Positions 24,694 through 32,747 of a DNA stretch of 38,417 nucleotides are shown here, piece after piece. The stretch's first letter is position 1, and every line of letters begins with the position of its first letter. The notes below the pieces were generated by a model. The model was given only the letters and a program-made list of their open reading frames with translations, was not told the DNA's origin and did no database searches. The position numbers and the translations under genes are program-made. Source of the stretch: Pseudomonadota bacterium (GTDB lineage: Bacteria > Pseudomonadota > Alphaproteobacteria > Rhizobiales > Rhizobiaceae); NCBI GenBank assembly GCA_023387775.1, contig JAEWHN010000407.1, forward strand, positions 1 through 38,417, given 5' to 3'.

Positions 24694-25406
24694 TCAGCAA
24701 CGACCTCCGGCACGAACTGGTAGCCGCCGCCGCGCACCGTCTGGATGAGCTTGGGCGAGCGGGGATCGTCCTCCATCTTTCGCCGCAGGCGGCTGACCAG
24801 GATGTCGACGCTGCGGTCATAGCTGTAGTCGCCGTTCTGGTTGGACAGCTCCACGAGTTGCTCGCGGCTGAGCACGCGCTGCGCACTCTTGGCGAGGGTC
24901 AACAGCAGATTGAACTCGGCGGTGGTCAACTCGATGCGCACCTCGTCCGGGTTCAGCAGCCGGCGGCGGGAGGCGTCCAGCGTCCAGCCGGCGAACCTAA
25001 AGATCTGCTCCATGGGGCGGTAGGCGCCGCCCGGCTCGCTGCGGCGGCGCAGCACGGCACGGGTGCGGGCCAGCAGCTCTCGCGGGTCGAACGGCTTGGG
25101 CACGTAATCGTCGGCGCCCATCTCCAGACCGACGATGCGGTCGATCGTTTCCGTGACGGCCGTCAGCATGATGATGGGCACTCTCGAGTGGGTTCGCAGT
25201 TCGCGGCAGATGTCCAGCCCGCCCTTGCCGGGCAGCATCACGTCGAGAATGATCAGGTCGACGGGACTTCGCCGCAGCGCAGCCTGCATCTCGTCCTCGT
25301 CGCGCGCTGCCGATACCCGCAGGCCGTGCTTCTGGAAATATTCCTGCAGCAGGTCACGGATCTCCTTGTCGTCGTCGACGATCAGGATATGGGCGTCGGT
25401 TTTCAA
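24690..25406 (-). CDS. OmpR-family response regulator
   Basis: Start taken as TTG 25406 (238 residues): it follows AGGGA at about eight bases and places the receiver normally. The receiver has DDD at 11-13, phospho-acceptor Asp55 in ILDVMLPG, Thr82 and Lys104 in YVPKPF. The OmpR winged helix ends in SVDILVSRLRRKMEDDP and TVRGGGYQFVPE. Upstream in-frame starts up to 25523 would add non-homologous residues. It lies first in an operon with the kinase and divergent from two exported small proteins. Confidence 0.93.
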   Translation of the reverse strand: MKTDAHILIVDDDKEIRDLLQEYFQKHGLRVSAARDEDEMQAALRRSPVDLIILDVMLPGKGGLDICRELRTHSRVPIIMLTAVTETIDRIVGLEMGADDYVPKPFDPRELLARTRAVLRRRSEPGGAYRPMEQIFRFAGWTLDASRRRLLNPDEVRIELTTAEFNLLLTLAKSAQRVLSREQLVELSNQNGDYSYDRSVDILVSRLRRKMEDDPRSPKLIQTVRGGGYQFVPEVVAE

Positions 25407-25502
25407 ATTCCTGTTCCCTGCTTGAGCACCGCGATGACCGCGCTGGAAAAATATGTCCGGTCGCGAGGAATGGCCAGCGGCAGCTGCGGGCGCCCTCGCT
25501 GT

Positions 25503-25528
25503 TACAATCCAGATACAAAACACTGCAA
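25503..25528 (+). promoter_or_regulatory. Direct repeats, candidate response-regulator binding site
   Basis: TACAA at 25503 and 25514, and TGCAA at 25524, spaced 11 and 10 bases. Half sites with one-turn spacing are what OmpR-type regulators bind. The site lies between the regulator gene and the gene at 25603. Confidence 0.4.
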
Positions 25529-25602
25529 ACCGGAAAAACGCGAGACACGCCGGCCCGTCATAAAGTCCCCGTTGCTTCAGTCACCTGGTTCGGGGAACGC
25601 CA

Positions 25603-25896
25603 ATGCGCAGTTGCGTGAACAGTTCGATGATCGTTCTGCTCGCCGCGCTGTCGCTTGGCGTTGCCTCCGGCCAGTCCGTTGCGAAAGGAACGACCCCGAG
25701 GATCGAACAGTGCAACAAGCTGCAGCAGCAATTCGCCCATGCGATCGCCGAGCACGCCGAGGCAAAACGGGCCGCCGAGGCGAGAGCCCTTCAAAAGAAA
25801 GCCGCCAGATTCTGCGCCGGCAAGCGGCAGGCACAAGGCATACGTGCCTATGCCACCGCATTGAAGATGCTCGGAGTTCAGCCGATCGAACCCTGA
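25603..25896 (+). CDS. Small exported protein of unknown function
   Basis: 97 residues with a signal peptide (to about SGQSVA) and a helical, Ala- and Lys-rich mature part (AHAIAEHAEAKRAAEARAL). Two Cys (in EQCNKL and RFCAGK) could form a disulphide across a helical hairpin. No family recognised. It is the first gene divergent from the two-component operon, separated by the direct repeats. Confidence 0.7.
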   Translation: MRSCVNSSMIVLLAALSLGVASGQSVAKGTTPRIEQCNKLQQQFAHAIAEHAEAKRAAEARALQKKAARFCAGKRQAQGIRAYATALKMLGVQPIEP

Positions 25897-25940
25897 CCGG
25901 CCGAACTTTAACCCTGGCCCTCCGTCAGAAGGATACGACC

Positions 25941-26168
25941 ATGACCATCAGCAAGACCCTCATCTCCGCCCTCGGCCTGACCGTCGCCCTGGCCTTTTCC
26001 GCCCCGATGTTCACTGCTACCAGCGCGAACGCTGCCGGCACGAGCGCCCAGTCGGAAACCAATACGCAGGCACCGATGAAGGCGAAGAAACATCACAAGA
26101 AGTCGACGCACAAGAAGCACCACAAGAAGACCCCGCAGAGCAGCCAGACCAAGAATCCTGCCTACTAA
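25941..26168 (+). CDS. Small exported His/Lys-rich protein, acid-shock (Asr)-like
   Basis: 75 residues from ATG 25941, with AGAAGGA before it. The signal peptide ends near SANA. The mature part has a low-complexity tail with repeated KKHHKK and HKKHHKK and little else. This composition resembles acid-shock proteins such as Asr, which buffer or chaperone in the periplasm at low pH; metal binding by the histidines is an alternative. In E. coli asr is under the RstAB two-component system; here a two-component operon lies next door. The comparison is by composition only. Confidence 0.7.
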   Translation: MTISKTLISALGLTVALAFSAPMFTATSANAAGTSAQSETNTQAPMKAKKHHKKSTHKKHHKKTPQSSQTKNPAY

Positions 26169-26194
26169 TCGCCTGTCAGTTACTCCCGTGGTTT

Positions 26195-26229
26195 CGCCCT
26201 GGTTGCCATCGGCCAGGGCGCTTTTTTTT
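26195..26229 (+). terminator. Intrinsic terminator
   Basis: Stem CGCCCTGG / CCAGGGCG with a 10-base loop, followed by C and eight T. It ends the plus-strand unit of small exported proteins. Confidence 0.92.
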
Positions 26230-26318
26230 GCCTGGCGGGAACGCAATGGGGCTAGCGCGGCAAGTAACCGCGGCGGCCCCTCGAGCGATGGCTGCAGCCG
26301 GTGTGCGCCGCTCCGTTC

Positions 26319-27371
26319 TCAGGCGGTGAGGCTTGCCGTCAGAAGCAGAACACCAAGAACGAACACGAACCCGGCCCCGGCGATCTCGATTGCCGCATGG
26401 ACACGGTTTCCTGCCCGCCCGTCGCCGGCAAGGGCTACGGCCCAGTTCTTTGCGGTGACGGCCATGATGGCCAGGGCCGATACGGTTATGGCCGTGCCCA
26501 AGGCCATGGCAAGCACCGAGAGTACGCCACCTATCCAGAGGCCATTGAGGAAGGCGAAGGTCAGCACGATCAGCGCACCCGAGCAGGGGCGCAGGCCGAC
26601 GGCGGCCACGGCCGACCACGCGGTCTTCCAGTTGAAGTCGGCGCCCGAGATCATCGCCGGGTCCGGCGCGTGCGAATGTCCGCAGGTCGAGCACACCATG
26701 TCTGGACCGTGACCGTGATCGTGATGTGCATGCGCATCATGCTCGCAGGTATGGCCGTGATGGTGGTGGGAATCCCCATGCGCCGCCGACAGGCTGTGAA
26801 CGGGATTGGCACCGATCAGACCGCGCAGGCGCGGCCACGCCTTCTGCCGGAGCAGCCATGCGCCGAAAAGGGTGATCAGCAGATAGCTAGCCACCTCAAG
26901 GAACCACGTGGCGTTTGTCATGGTGATCGACGTGCCGCGCAACAGCAGGAACAGCAATGCCATCAGGACAATTGCGGTGCCCGCCTGAAGAAATGCCGAG
27001 ATGAAGGACAGCATCACGCCGCGCCGCAGCGCAACTTCATTGGCCAGCATGTATGAGGAAATGACCGCCTTGCCGTGTCCCGGGCCGGCAGCATGGAAGA
27101 TGCCGTAGGCGAAGGAAAGGCCGACCAGGATCCAGATCTGGCTGCCGTCCTGGCGCATTGCCTTCAGCGCGCCTGTCAAGGCGCGGTAGAAGCCCTGCTG
27201 CTGGACGTTGATCCAGTTCATCAGGCCGCCGAACATGCCGGTTGAAGGGATCGTTGCTTCGTTGGCTCCGATGCCCAGGGAGCTCTGGGCGTGTGCTTGC
27301 GACGCAAGCTGGGCGAGAACACAGGCCGCTGCCAGGGCGGCAATCAGCAAGCGTCCGGTCGTCTTGTTCAC
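26319..27371 (-). CDS. Nickel/cobalt-type permease (NicO/RcnA-like) with His-rich loop
   Basis: Start at GTG 27371 (350 residues), with AAGGA seven bases before it; a start at 27404 would overlap the previous gene. The first segment may act as a signal. The transport motif FHAAGPGHGKAVISSY is present in an early helix and AVGLRPCSGALIVLTF in a later one. Between them lies a cytoplasmic or periplasmic loop packed with His and Cys (GDSHHHHGHTCEH, HAHHDHGHG, CSTCGHSH). It probably moves Ni, Co or a similar metal ion. Direction (export or import) is not settled by the sequence. It starts 4 bases after the DUF1007 gene. Confidence 0.88.
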   Translation of the reverse strand: MNKTTGRLLIAALAAACVLAQLASQAHAQSSLGIGANEATIPSTGMFGGLMNWINVQQQGFYRALTGALKAMRQDGSQIWILVGLSFAYGIFHAAGPGHGKAVISSYMLANEVALRRGVMLSFISAFLQAGTAIVLMALLFLLLRGTSITMTNATWFLEVASYLLITLFGAWLLRQKAWPRLRGLIGANPVHSLSAAHGDSHHHHGHTCEHDAHAHHDHGHGPDMVCSTCGHSHAPDPAMISGADFNWKTAWSAVAAVGLRPCSGALIVLTFAFLNGLWIGGVLSVLAMALGTAITVSALAIMAVTAKNWAVALAGDGRAGNRVHAAIEIAGAGFVFVLGVLLLTASLTA

Positions 27372-27375
27372 GGCT

Positions 27376-28041
27376 CTATCCTTGGGGTTTGCAGTTGAGT
27401 TCAAGGCGGGTCGCGAAAATCTTGCTCAGGTTGGTGCCGGCGGGATCGTTGAAGAATGCTTCTGTGAGTGTCGCCTGGTTCTGCGCGAGCGCCTCGTCGG
27501 GATCAGGACGGACGACACTGCGCGTGCAGCTTGCCGGCAGGTTCTCGACGGCCATGTTTTCATCTTCGACGAAGTCGATTGCGGTGTAGAAGGTCGGGTC
27601 GTAGACGCCGAAATTGATATTTCCCGAGAGTTGCAGCGGCTCCTTGGGCTCGGATTCGAACAGGATGATGAGCTGGTCCTGCTCGAAATAGGCCATCAGC
27701 TGCGCAGGTGTCTTCATCTCCATGTTCTTTCCCTCGGCGGTGACGAACTGGAAATAGTCGTACTCTGCCAGCGACTGGAAGACGGTGTCCGCGACGTCCT
27801 TGAGTTCCTCGTCATCCAGCTTGAGGTCGGAATTCTTGTCGAACTCCATCAGCACGGTTGAGGAGAACAGTTCGTCGAACCGCCACACATGGCGCAGCGA
27901 CTTCACCTTCTGGTCGGGGTCGACCATCACGTCCAGCCGCGCCTCCGCGAAGACATGCGGATGGACCCGGGCAGGAACCGTCGAACCCAGCAGTGCCGCA
28001 GCGGCCGAAGCCAGGATTGCCGCTCTCATTTTTGGCTGCAT
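27376..28041 (-). CDS. DUF1007-family periplasmic protein
   Basis: 221 residues from ATG 28041 (ATG 28029 is also possible). A signal peptide is followed at once by HPHVFAEA, the DUF1007 hallmark, placing His residues at the mature N-terminus. An EF-hand-like loop DKNSDLKLDDEE lies near residue 70. Two Cys (SCTRS and LNCKP) may pair. The family is regularly encoded beside NicO-type permeases and is thought to serve as their periplasmic partner. The biochemical role is not established. Confidence 0.85.
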   Translation of the reverse strand: MQPKMRAAILASAAAALLGSTVPARVHPHVFAEARLDVMVDPDQKVKSLRHVWRFDELFSSTVLMEFDKNSDLKLDDEELKDVADTVFQSLAEYDYFQFVTAEGKNMEMKTPAQLMAYFEQDQLIILFESEPKEPLQLSGNINFGVYDPTFYTAIDFVEDENMAVENLPASCTRSVVRPDPDEALAQNQATLTEAFFNDPAGTNLSKIFATRLELNCKPQG

Positions 28042-28110
28042 CACCGTTGGTGTTCCTGTCGAGATTCGAGACTAAGGGAGGGTTATCAGAAAGGGGGCGA
28101 AAATGGGACC

Positions 28111-29010
28111 TCAGCCCTGGTCCCGCGCCTTGAACCACTGCGCGAGGAAATCGACGAGCACCCGAACCTTCGCCGGCAAGTAGCGGCGGTGCGGATAGAC
28201 GGCAAAGATGCCGCCGCCGGGCAGAATATGGTCATCCAGTAAAGGCACCAGGCGCCCGCCCTCTATATCGGCGGCCGCAATGAAATCGGGCAGAATGGCA
28301 AAGCCTAGCCCTGCAAGTGCGGCCGCGCGGGTCGCAAGCGGACTGTTGACCTCCATCTGTCCGGAGACCGAAACGGTGATGGTCTCGCCATTTTCGCCAA
28401 GGAACGGCCAGTTCGAGAGCCAGCGGCCGTTGGTGTCGATGATGCAGGGCATGCCGGCCAGATCCTGTGGACGTCCGGGACGGCCATGCTTCTCTATGAG
28501 TTCTGGCGAGCCGCAGACCCTGACCGAGAACGGCGCCAGGCGGCGCGCAATCAGCGAGGAGCTTTCGAGCCGCGAAATGCGGACTGCAAGGTCGAAACCT
28601 TCCTCGACCAGATCCACGAAGCGGTCATCGAGATGGATGTCGAGCACGATGTCGGGATGCGCCTTGGCGAAGTCGATCAGGCACTGGCCTATGGGAGCGT
28701 CGGCAAAGGTGCGGGGTGCGGAAAGCTTGATGCGCCCGCGCACGTCGCCGGAGGATTCGCGCACGTCGTCGGCCAGGCTGTCCACCTCGCGGATGATCTC
28801 GGTGGCGCGGCGATAATAGGTGTGGCCAGCCTCTGTCAGTGAAAACTGGCGCGTGGTGCGGTTGAGCAACAGCGCGCCCAGTTCGTCCTCCAGCTCGCGC
28901 ACATATTTGGAAAGCAGCGCCTTGGAGCGGCCGATCTTGCGGGCTGCGGCCGAAAAGCCCTCCGCCTCGACCACGTCGATGAAGGCGCGCATGCGGGTAA
29001 GCGTGTCCAT
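28111..29010 (-). CDS. LysR-family transcriptional regulator
   Basis: 299 residues. The N-terminal HTH reads MRAFIDVVEAEGFSAAARK, then SKALLSKYVRELEDELG, and the effector domain starts at RGRIKLSAPRTF. The C-terminal half has the typical FDLAVRISRL and GLGFAILPDF motifs. It belongs to the large CrgA-like group. It lies 3 bases downstream of the amidase gene on the same strand, unlike the usual divergent LysR layout, so it may be made from the amidase message. Confidence 0.93.
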   Translation of the reverse strand: MDTLTRMRAFIDVVEAEGFSAAARKIGRSKALLSKYVRELEDELGALLLNRTTRQFSLTEAGHTYYRRATEIIREVDSLADDVRESSGDVRGRIKLSAPRTFADAPIGQCLIDFAKAHPDIVLDIHLDDRFVDLVEEGFDLAVRISRLESSSLIARRLAPFSVRVCGSPELIEKHGRPGRPQDLAGMPCIIDTNGRWLSNWPFLGENGETITVSVSGQMEVNSPLATRAAALAGLGFAILPDFIAAADIEGGRLVPLLDDHILPGGGIFAVYPHRRYLPAKVRVLVDFLAQWFKARDQG

Positions 29011-29013
29011 AAT

Positions 29014-30210
29014 TCAGTCCTTGCCGGCCGTTTCAAGAATGCGCCGACCAAGCGCGATCAGCTGAAGGTCGCTGTGCGCAGGGCCCAGCAGCGAAATCCC
29101 GAACGGTGCGCCGTCCACTTGTCCTATCGGCAGCGAAATCTGCGGGAAGCCCGACAGGCCGGAAAGACAGAGAAGCCGCAATGCACGCTCGCGATAGGCG
29201 AGCAGGTTGTCCGGCGTCTCCGCTTGCAGCGGTGCGGCACCTGGAACCGTCGGCAGCACGAGACAGCCGCCTTCGCCCAGCAGCGTGCCCAGCTCCTCGC
29301 GGAAGGCCGCGCGGAATTCCCGTGCCTGTGCCAGAGCGGAATCGTCCACCGTCTGCCCGAACCGGAACCTCTCCTCTACGCTCTTGTCGAGGCTGCCCGG
29401 GTGCGCCTCGATCCAGCGGCCCTGGCTTTCCCATCCCTCGCGCGCCTGGATCTTTCGAAAACACCAGTAGAGGTTGTCGGAACTCTGGCCAAGGGGCGTC
29501 GCCATTTCCACCTCGCCGAGCGCGTCTGTTACGGTATCCAGCATGCGGCGGTATTCGGCAGCTTCCGCGGGGCCGAAGACGAGCTCATCCAGCATCGCGA
29601 GGCGGAGCAACTTGGCTTCCCGCAGGGGGGCGAGTGGGGCGCCCAACACCACTTTCGCAACGGCTTCGTAGACATCGATGTCCTTGGCAAACCAGCCGAA
29701 CGTGTCGAGCGAGGGCGCGAGCGGCGCGGTGCCTTCCAGCGATATGCTGCCGTGGGTGGTGCGCAGGCCGATCAGGCCGCAAAAACTCGCCGGCGCGCGG
29801 ATCGAGCCGCCGGTGTCGGATCCCGTCGCAATATCTGCCAATCCGCCCGCCACCGCCGCGGCCGAGCCGGACGACGAGCCGCCGGTGACACGATCAGGCG
29901 CCGCCGAATTCACCGGGTGCGGATAGTGCACATTCTGCCCCATCAGCGAGAAGGCGAATTCGTCGGTCTGGGTCTTGCCGAGAAAATGCGCGCCGGCATC
30001 CAGAAACATCTGGATGGCAGGCGCCGTTTTCTCAGCCGGCCGGGCCTCGGCCAGCCGGTCGGGATTGCCGCAGCCGGTGGGATAGCCGGCCACGTCGAAA
30101 ATGTCCTTCACGCCGACGCCAAGCCCCGCCAATGGGCCGGATCTTGCATTGGGAACAGCCACTTGCGGCAGGTCCAGAAACGCATTGAGACGATCGCGCA
30201 TGTCGATCAT
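29014..30210 (-). CDS. Amidase signature family hydrolase
   Basis: 398 residues from ATG 30210 (starts at 30225 and 30201 are possible). The Ser-cisSer-Lys triad is present: Lys in GVGVKDIFDV, the bridging Ser in GGSSSGSAAAV and the nucleophile Ser in GSDTGGSIRAP. At about 400 residues it is shorter than GatA and has no GatA-typical C-terminus. It hydrolyses a small amide; the substrate is unknown. Confidence 0.92.
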   Translation of the reverse strand: MIDMRDRLNAFLDLPQVAVPNARSGPLAGLGVGVKDIFDVAGYPTGCGNPDRLAEARPAEKTAPAIQMFLDAGAHFLGKTQTDEFAFSLMGQNVHYPHPVNSAAPDRVTGGSSSGSAAAVAGGLADIATGSDTGGSIRAPASFCGLIGLRTTHGSISLEGTAPLAPSLDTFGWFAKDIDVYEAVAKVVLGAPLAPLREAKLLRLAMLDELVFGPAEAAEYRRMLDTVTDALGEVEMATPLGQSSDNLYWCFRKIQAREGWESQGRWIEAHPGSLDKSVEERFRFGQTVDDSALAQAREFRAAFREELGTLLGEGGCLVLPTVPGAAPLQAETPDNLLAYRERALRLLCLSGLSGFPQISLPIGQVDGAPFGISLLGPAHSDLQLIALGRRILETAGKD

Positions 30211-30284
30211 TGTTCCACAAATCATTCAGTTTCGCGCAGCTTCGTTCGATGATCGGCTTTTTACAAGCGCCCTTAAGATTTTTG

Positions 30285-30313
30285 TTGATTGTGACGGACC
30301 CTGACCCTATATG
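30285..30313 (+). promoter_or_regulatory. Candidate promoter of the decarboxylase leader
   Basis: TTGATT (30285-30290), 17 bases, TATATG (30308-30313). A start near 30320 gives a leader of about 430 nt before the decarboxylase. Confidence 0.5.
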
Positions 30314-30319
30314 CGCGCT

Positions 30320-30750
30320 TGCCCAAAGTCGCACGTGCCTGTGGGCGTCCCCCGACCCTCGAATGGCGAGGAAATCGGGACGGTACCTGGGAAATAACGA
30401 GCCCAGTTGGTTTAGCGGCCAACCGCTAAGCCAAGGACGCCTTGAAGCAACGACGGTGCGGGCCTTTCTGGTGTCTGCCGATCGTCCATAGATCGGGGTT
30501 ACTGAAGAGGCACACCTTCATTGCCGGCAGTGCGGAACGGGTCTCCCAATCCAAGCCAAGGCAGACAAAGCGAGCAAAGGCCGCAAGGCACGAGTTCATC
30601 GCCGCGTGAAAGCGTTTTTTCGTTCCGGGGTCTCCACCGCCCGGTTCGTCGACTCGCGTTCATGCCTTTGTCCAAAGCGGCAACAGCGACCGAAGGGGAT
30701 CGCGCCGCAGCTTCGTTTCGCGTGGGAATACCCGCGCCAAGGAGAGACCC
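30320..30750 (+). promoter_or_regulatory. Long structured leader of the decarboxylase gene, candidate speF-type RNA
   Basis: No conventional gene fills this stretch. It contains a 10-bp hairpin GGTTTAGCGG/CCGCTAAGCC (30409-30432), a stem CCGGG/CCCGG (30626-30644), a hairpin GCGTGGG-AATA-CCCGCGC just before the ribosome site (30720-30737), and the AAGGAG of the decarboxylase. GGGTCTC occurs at 30539 and 30628, and each copy can pair with GAGACCC directly in front of the ATG (30744-30750). By established knowledge, alphaproteobacteria carry a speF RNA motif upstream of ornithine decarboxylase genes; position and length fit, but no covariance search was done. Confidence 0.6.
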
Positions 30751-30839
30751 ATGGCCACCCAGCGCATCCTCGATTTCCTCGCCACCCGACGTCCCGACGG
30801 CCCGTGCCTGGTTCTGGACCTCGAAGTCGTGCGCGATAA
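30606..30839 (+). CDS. Possible upstream ORF overlapping the decarboxylase start
   Basis: GTG at 30606 opens a 77-codon frame (MKAFFRSGVSTARFVDSRSC at its N-terminus) that ends inside the decarboxylase gene in another frame. There is no good ribosome binding site. A leader peptide acting through its translation is conceivable, as with SpeFL in E. coli, to which it shows no obvious similarity. It may equally be a chance frame within a conserved RNA. Confidence 0.2.
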   Translation: MKAFFRSGVSTARFVDSRSCLCPKRQQRPKGIAPQLRFAWEYPRQGETHGHPAHPRFPRHPTSRRPVPGSGPRSRAR

Positions 30840-31884
30840 CTACCATGCCTTCGAGAAGGCTCTGCCCAATTCCAAGATCTACTATGCGGTGAAGGCAAAC
30901 CCCGCGCCGGAGATCCTGCGCCTGCTCGCCTCGCTCGGCTCGTGCTTTGACACCGCCTCGGTGGCCGAGATCGAGATGGCGCTGAGCGCAGGTGCCACGG
31001 CCGACCGCATCTCCTATGGCAACACCATCAAGAAGGAGCGCGACATTGCGCGCGCCCATGCGCTCGGCATCCGCCTCTTCGCCGTGGACTGCGTCGAGGA
31101 GGTCGAGAAGATCGCCCGCGCCGCCCCCGGCGCCCGCGTTTTCTGCCGCGTGCTGACCGATGGTGAAGGCGCAGAATGGCCGCTGTCGCGCAAGTTCGGC
31201 TGCGTGCCGGCGATGGCGGTTGATGTTCTGCGTCATGCCAGGCTGTTGGGCCTCGATGCCTATGGCGTTTCGTTCCATGTCGGCTCGCAGCAGACCGACC
31301 TGGTTGCCTGGGACCGTGCGCTGGCCGACGCCAGGGCCGTCTTCTCGGCGCTGGCGCAGGAAGGCATCACGCTGCGCATGGTCAACATGGGCGGTGGCTT
31401 CCCGACGCGCTACCTGAAGGACGTCCCCACCGCCCAGGCTTACGGCGAGGCGATCTTCGAGGCGCTGAGCAAGCATTTCGGCAACCGCATCCCGGAAACC
31501 ATCATCGAGCCGGGCCGCGGCATGGTCGGAAATGCCGGGGTCATCAAGTCGGAAGTCGTGCTGATCTCCAAGAAGGCCGACAACGACAATGTGCGCTGGG
31601 TCTATCTCGACATCGGCAAGTTCGGCGGCCTCGCCGAGACGATGGACGAGGCGATCCGCTACCCGATCGTTACCCCGCGCGACGGCGATGTGGCGGAGCC
31701 TTGCGTGCTCGCCGGCCCCACCTGCGACTCGGCCGACGTGCTTTACGAGAAGGCGCCCTATCCGCTGCCGGTCTCGCTGACCATCGGCGACGAGGTGCTG
31801 ATCGAAGGCACGGGCGCCTATACGACGACCTACTCGGCCGTCGCCTTCAACGGCTTCGAGCCTCTCCGATCCTACGTGATCTGA
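30751..31884 (+). CDS. Ornithine/lysine decarboxylase, fold type III
   Basis: 377 residues from ATG 30751 with AAGGAG upstream. The PLP lysine lies in YYAVKANP (Lys48), HVGSQQTD and MGGGFP line the active site, EPGRGMVG binds the phosphate and CDSADVLYE carries the catalytic Cys325. This is the eukaryote-like group of ornithine decarboxylases, some of which also take lysine. It makes putrescine (or cadaverine) for polyamine synthesis. The long leader suggests control by ornithine or polyamines. Confidence 0.95.
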   Translation: MATQRILDFLATRRPDGPCLVLDLEVVRDNYHAFEKALPNSKIYYAVKANPAPEILRLLASLGSCFDTASVAEIEMALSAGATADRISYGNTIKKERDIARAHALGIRLFAVDCVEEVEKIARAAPGARVFCRVLTDGEGAEWPLSRKFGCVPAMAVDVLRHARLLGLDAYGVSFHVGSQQTDLVAWDRALADARAVFSALAQEGITLRMVNMGGGFPTRYLKDVPTAQAYGEAIFEALSKHFGNRIPETIIEPGRGMVGNAGVIKSEVVLISKKADNDNVRWVYLDIGKFGGLAETMDEAIRYPIVTPRDGDVAEPCVLAGPTCDSADVLYEKAPYPLPVSLTIGDEVLIEGTGAYTTTYSAVAFNGFEPLRSYVI

Positions 31885-31974
31885 CGGCTCGTTACGGGCA
31901 CCTGTTCGCAGGCGTCCGGCAGCCGCCAGATCATCCTGCCCGCCGGCGTCGTTTTTGTCGGCGCATGGTCCTTT

Positions 31975-31995
31975 CCGAAGCCGAAGCGGCTTCGG
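31975..31995 (+). terminator. Hairpin after the decarboxylase, possible terminator
   Basis: CCGAAGCC / GGCTTCGG with a five-base loop, about 90 bases after the stop codon. There is no T-run, so termination is doubtful. Confidence 0.35.
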
Positions 31996-32060
31996 GGCCA
32001 TGCGCGTGCCGGCGGCGGGTTCGCTCGTGGAAAAAACTCCGCTTGTGAAGGATCGCGGAA

Positions 32061-32675
32061 ATGGAACAGATCGTTGAGAAATTTGGCGCGGCCATGCCGC
32101 TTCTGATCTCCCCCACAAGGGGGGAGATTGGCAGTTGCGCGGCCTTCACTATCACCGCCGAAATCCCGTCCGACGTCGGTGCACGCGAGGCGCTGCTCGA
32201 TCGCGCCATGGGCGTGCTGCGCCGGCGCAAGTCTTCGGAAAAGCTGCGCCGCGGCCGCCTGCCCTCGGCGGGGCTGGCCTTCGTTGCGCGCGATCCGGCC
32301 GGAGCAGTGGTCGGCACCGTGCGGCTCTGGGATGTGGCGTTGGGGGAGGGCGGGTGCGACGCGCTGCTGCTCGGTCCGCTTGCCGTGGAGCCGTCGCTGA
32401 AGGGTGCGGGTCTGGGTTCGGCCCTGATGCGGCATGCAATTGCCGAAGCGGCTAGGCGCGACCACCGGGCAATCCTGCTGGTAGGCGATGCGCCCTACTA
32501 TGCGCGCTTCGGCTTCTCGGCCGACAAGACCGGCGCTCTTGCCATGCCGGGGCCCTATGAGCGACACCGCCTGCTGGCGCTGGAGCTTGCCGAGGGGGCG
32601 CTGCATGGCGCCGCCGGCGTGTTGAAAGCGGCCGGCCGCAGACAGAAGCCGGCGGGCGCAACGCTGGTGGCGTGA
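32061..32675 (+). CDS. GNAT N-acetyltransferase
   Basis: 204 residues from ATG 32061. The GNAT core begins near residue 29 (FTITAEIPSDVGAREALLDRA) and has the acetyl-CoA site LGPLAVEPSLKGAGLGSALM and YYARFGFSADKTG. It resembles YhbS-type small acetyltransferases. Residues about 13-24 (PLLISPTRGEIG) are encoded by a palindromic repeat element and replace or extend the native N-terminus. A start at ATG 32094 is also possible. The substrate is unknown. Confidence 0.85.
   Translation: MEQIVEKFGAAMPLLISPTRGEIGSCAAFTITAEIPSDVGAREALLDRAMGVLRRRKSSEKLRRGRLPSAGLAFVARDPAGAVVGTVRLWDVALGEGGCDALLLGPLAVEPSLKGAGLGSALMRHAIAEAARRDHRAILLVGDAPYYARFGFSADKTGALAMPGPYERHRLLALELAEGALHGAAGVLKAAGRRQKPAGATLVA
32106..32128. 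repeat. Palindromic GC-box repeat inside a coding region
   Basis: ATCTCCCCC-ACAAG-GGGGGAGAT, perfect 9-bp arms, of the kind found in many copies in intergenic regions of rhizobia and relatives. Here it lies in frame near the 5' end of the GNAT gene. Only one copy is seen in the window. Confidence 0.65.
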
Positions 32676-32697
32676 AGGAATGGGCCGCCTAAAGCGA

Positions 32698-32726
32698 AAA
32701 GCTCGGCGCTACAAGCGCCGGGCTTT
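32698..32726. terminator. Terminator-like hairpin between convergent genes
   Basis: AAAGCTCGGCGC-TACAA-GCGCCGGGCTTT, a 12-bp stem with one G-U pair flanked by A/T. It can serve the GNAT gene on the plus strand and the SCP2 gene on the minus strand. Confidence 0.65.
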
Positions 32727-32747
32727 AGTTGGCCAAATACGTCGCGG

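Noticed and set aside
26040..26168. Short repeated KKHHKK units as a possible repeat array or CRISPR-like element
   Set aside because: The periodicity comes from Lys/His codons in a coding region; no spacers or direct DNA repeats of constant length. No CRISPR array was seen anywhere in the window.
30499..32118. 539-codon open frame on the minus strand
   Set aside because: It is antisense to the decarboxylase and driven by the high third-position GC of that gene; the translation is Arg/His/Gly-rich and shows no domain.
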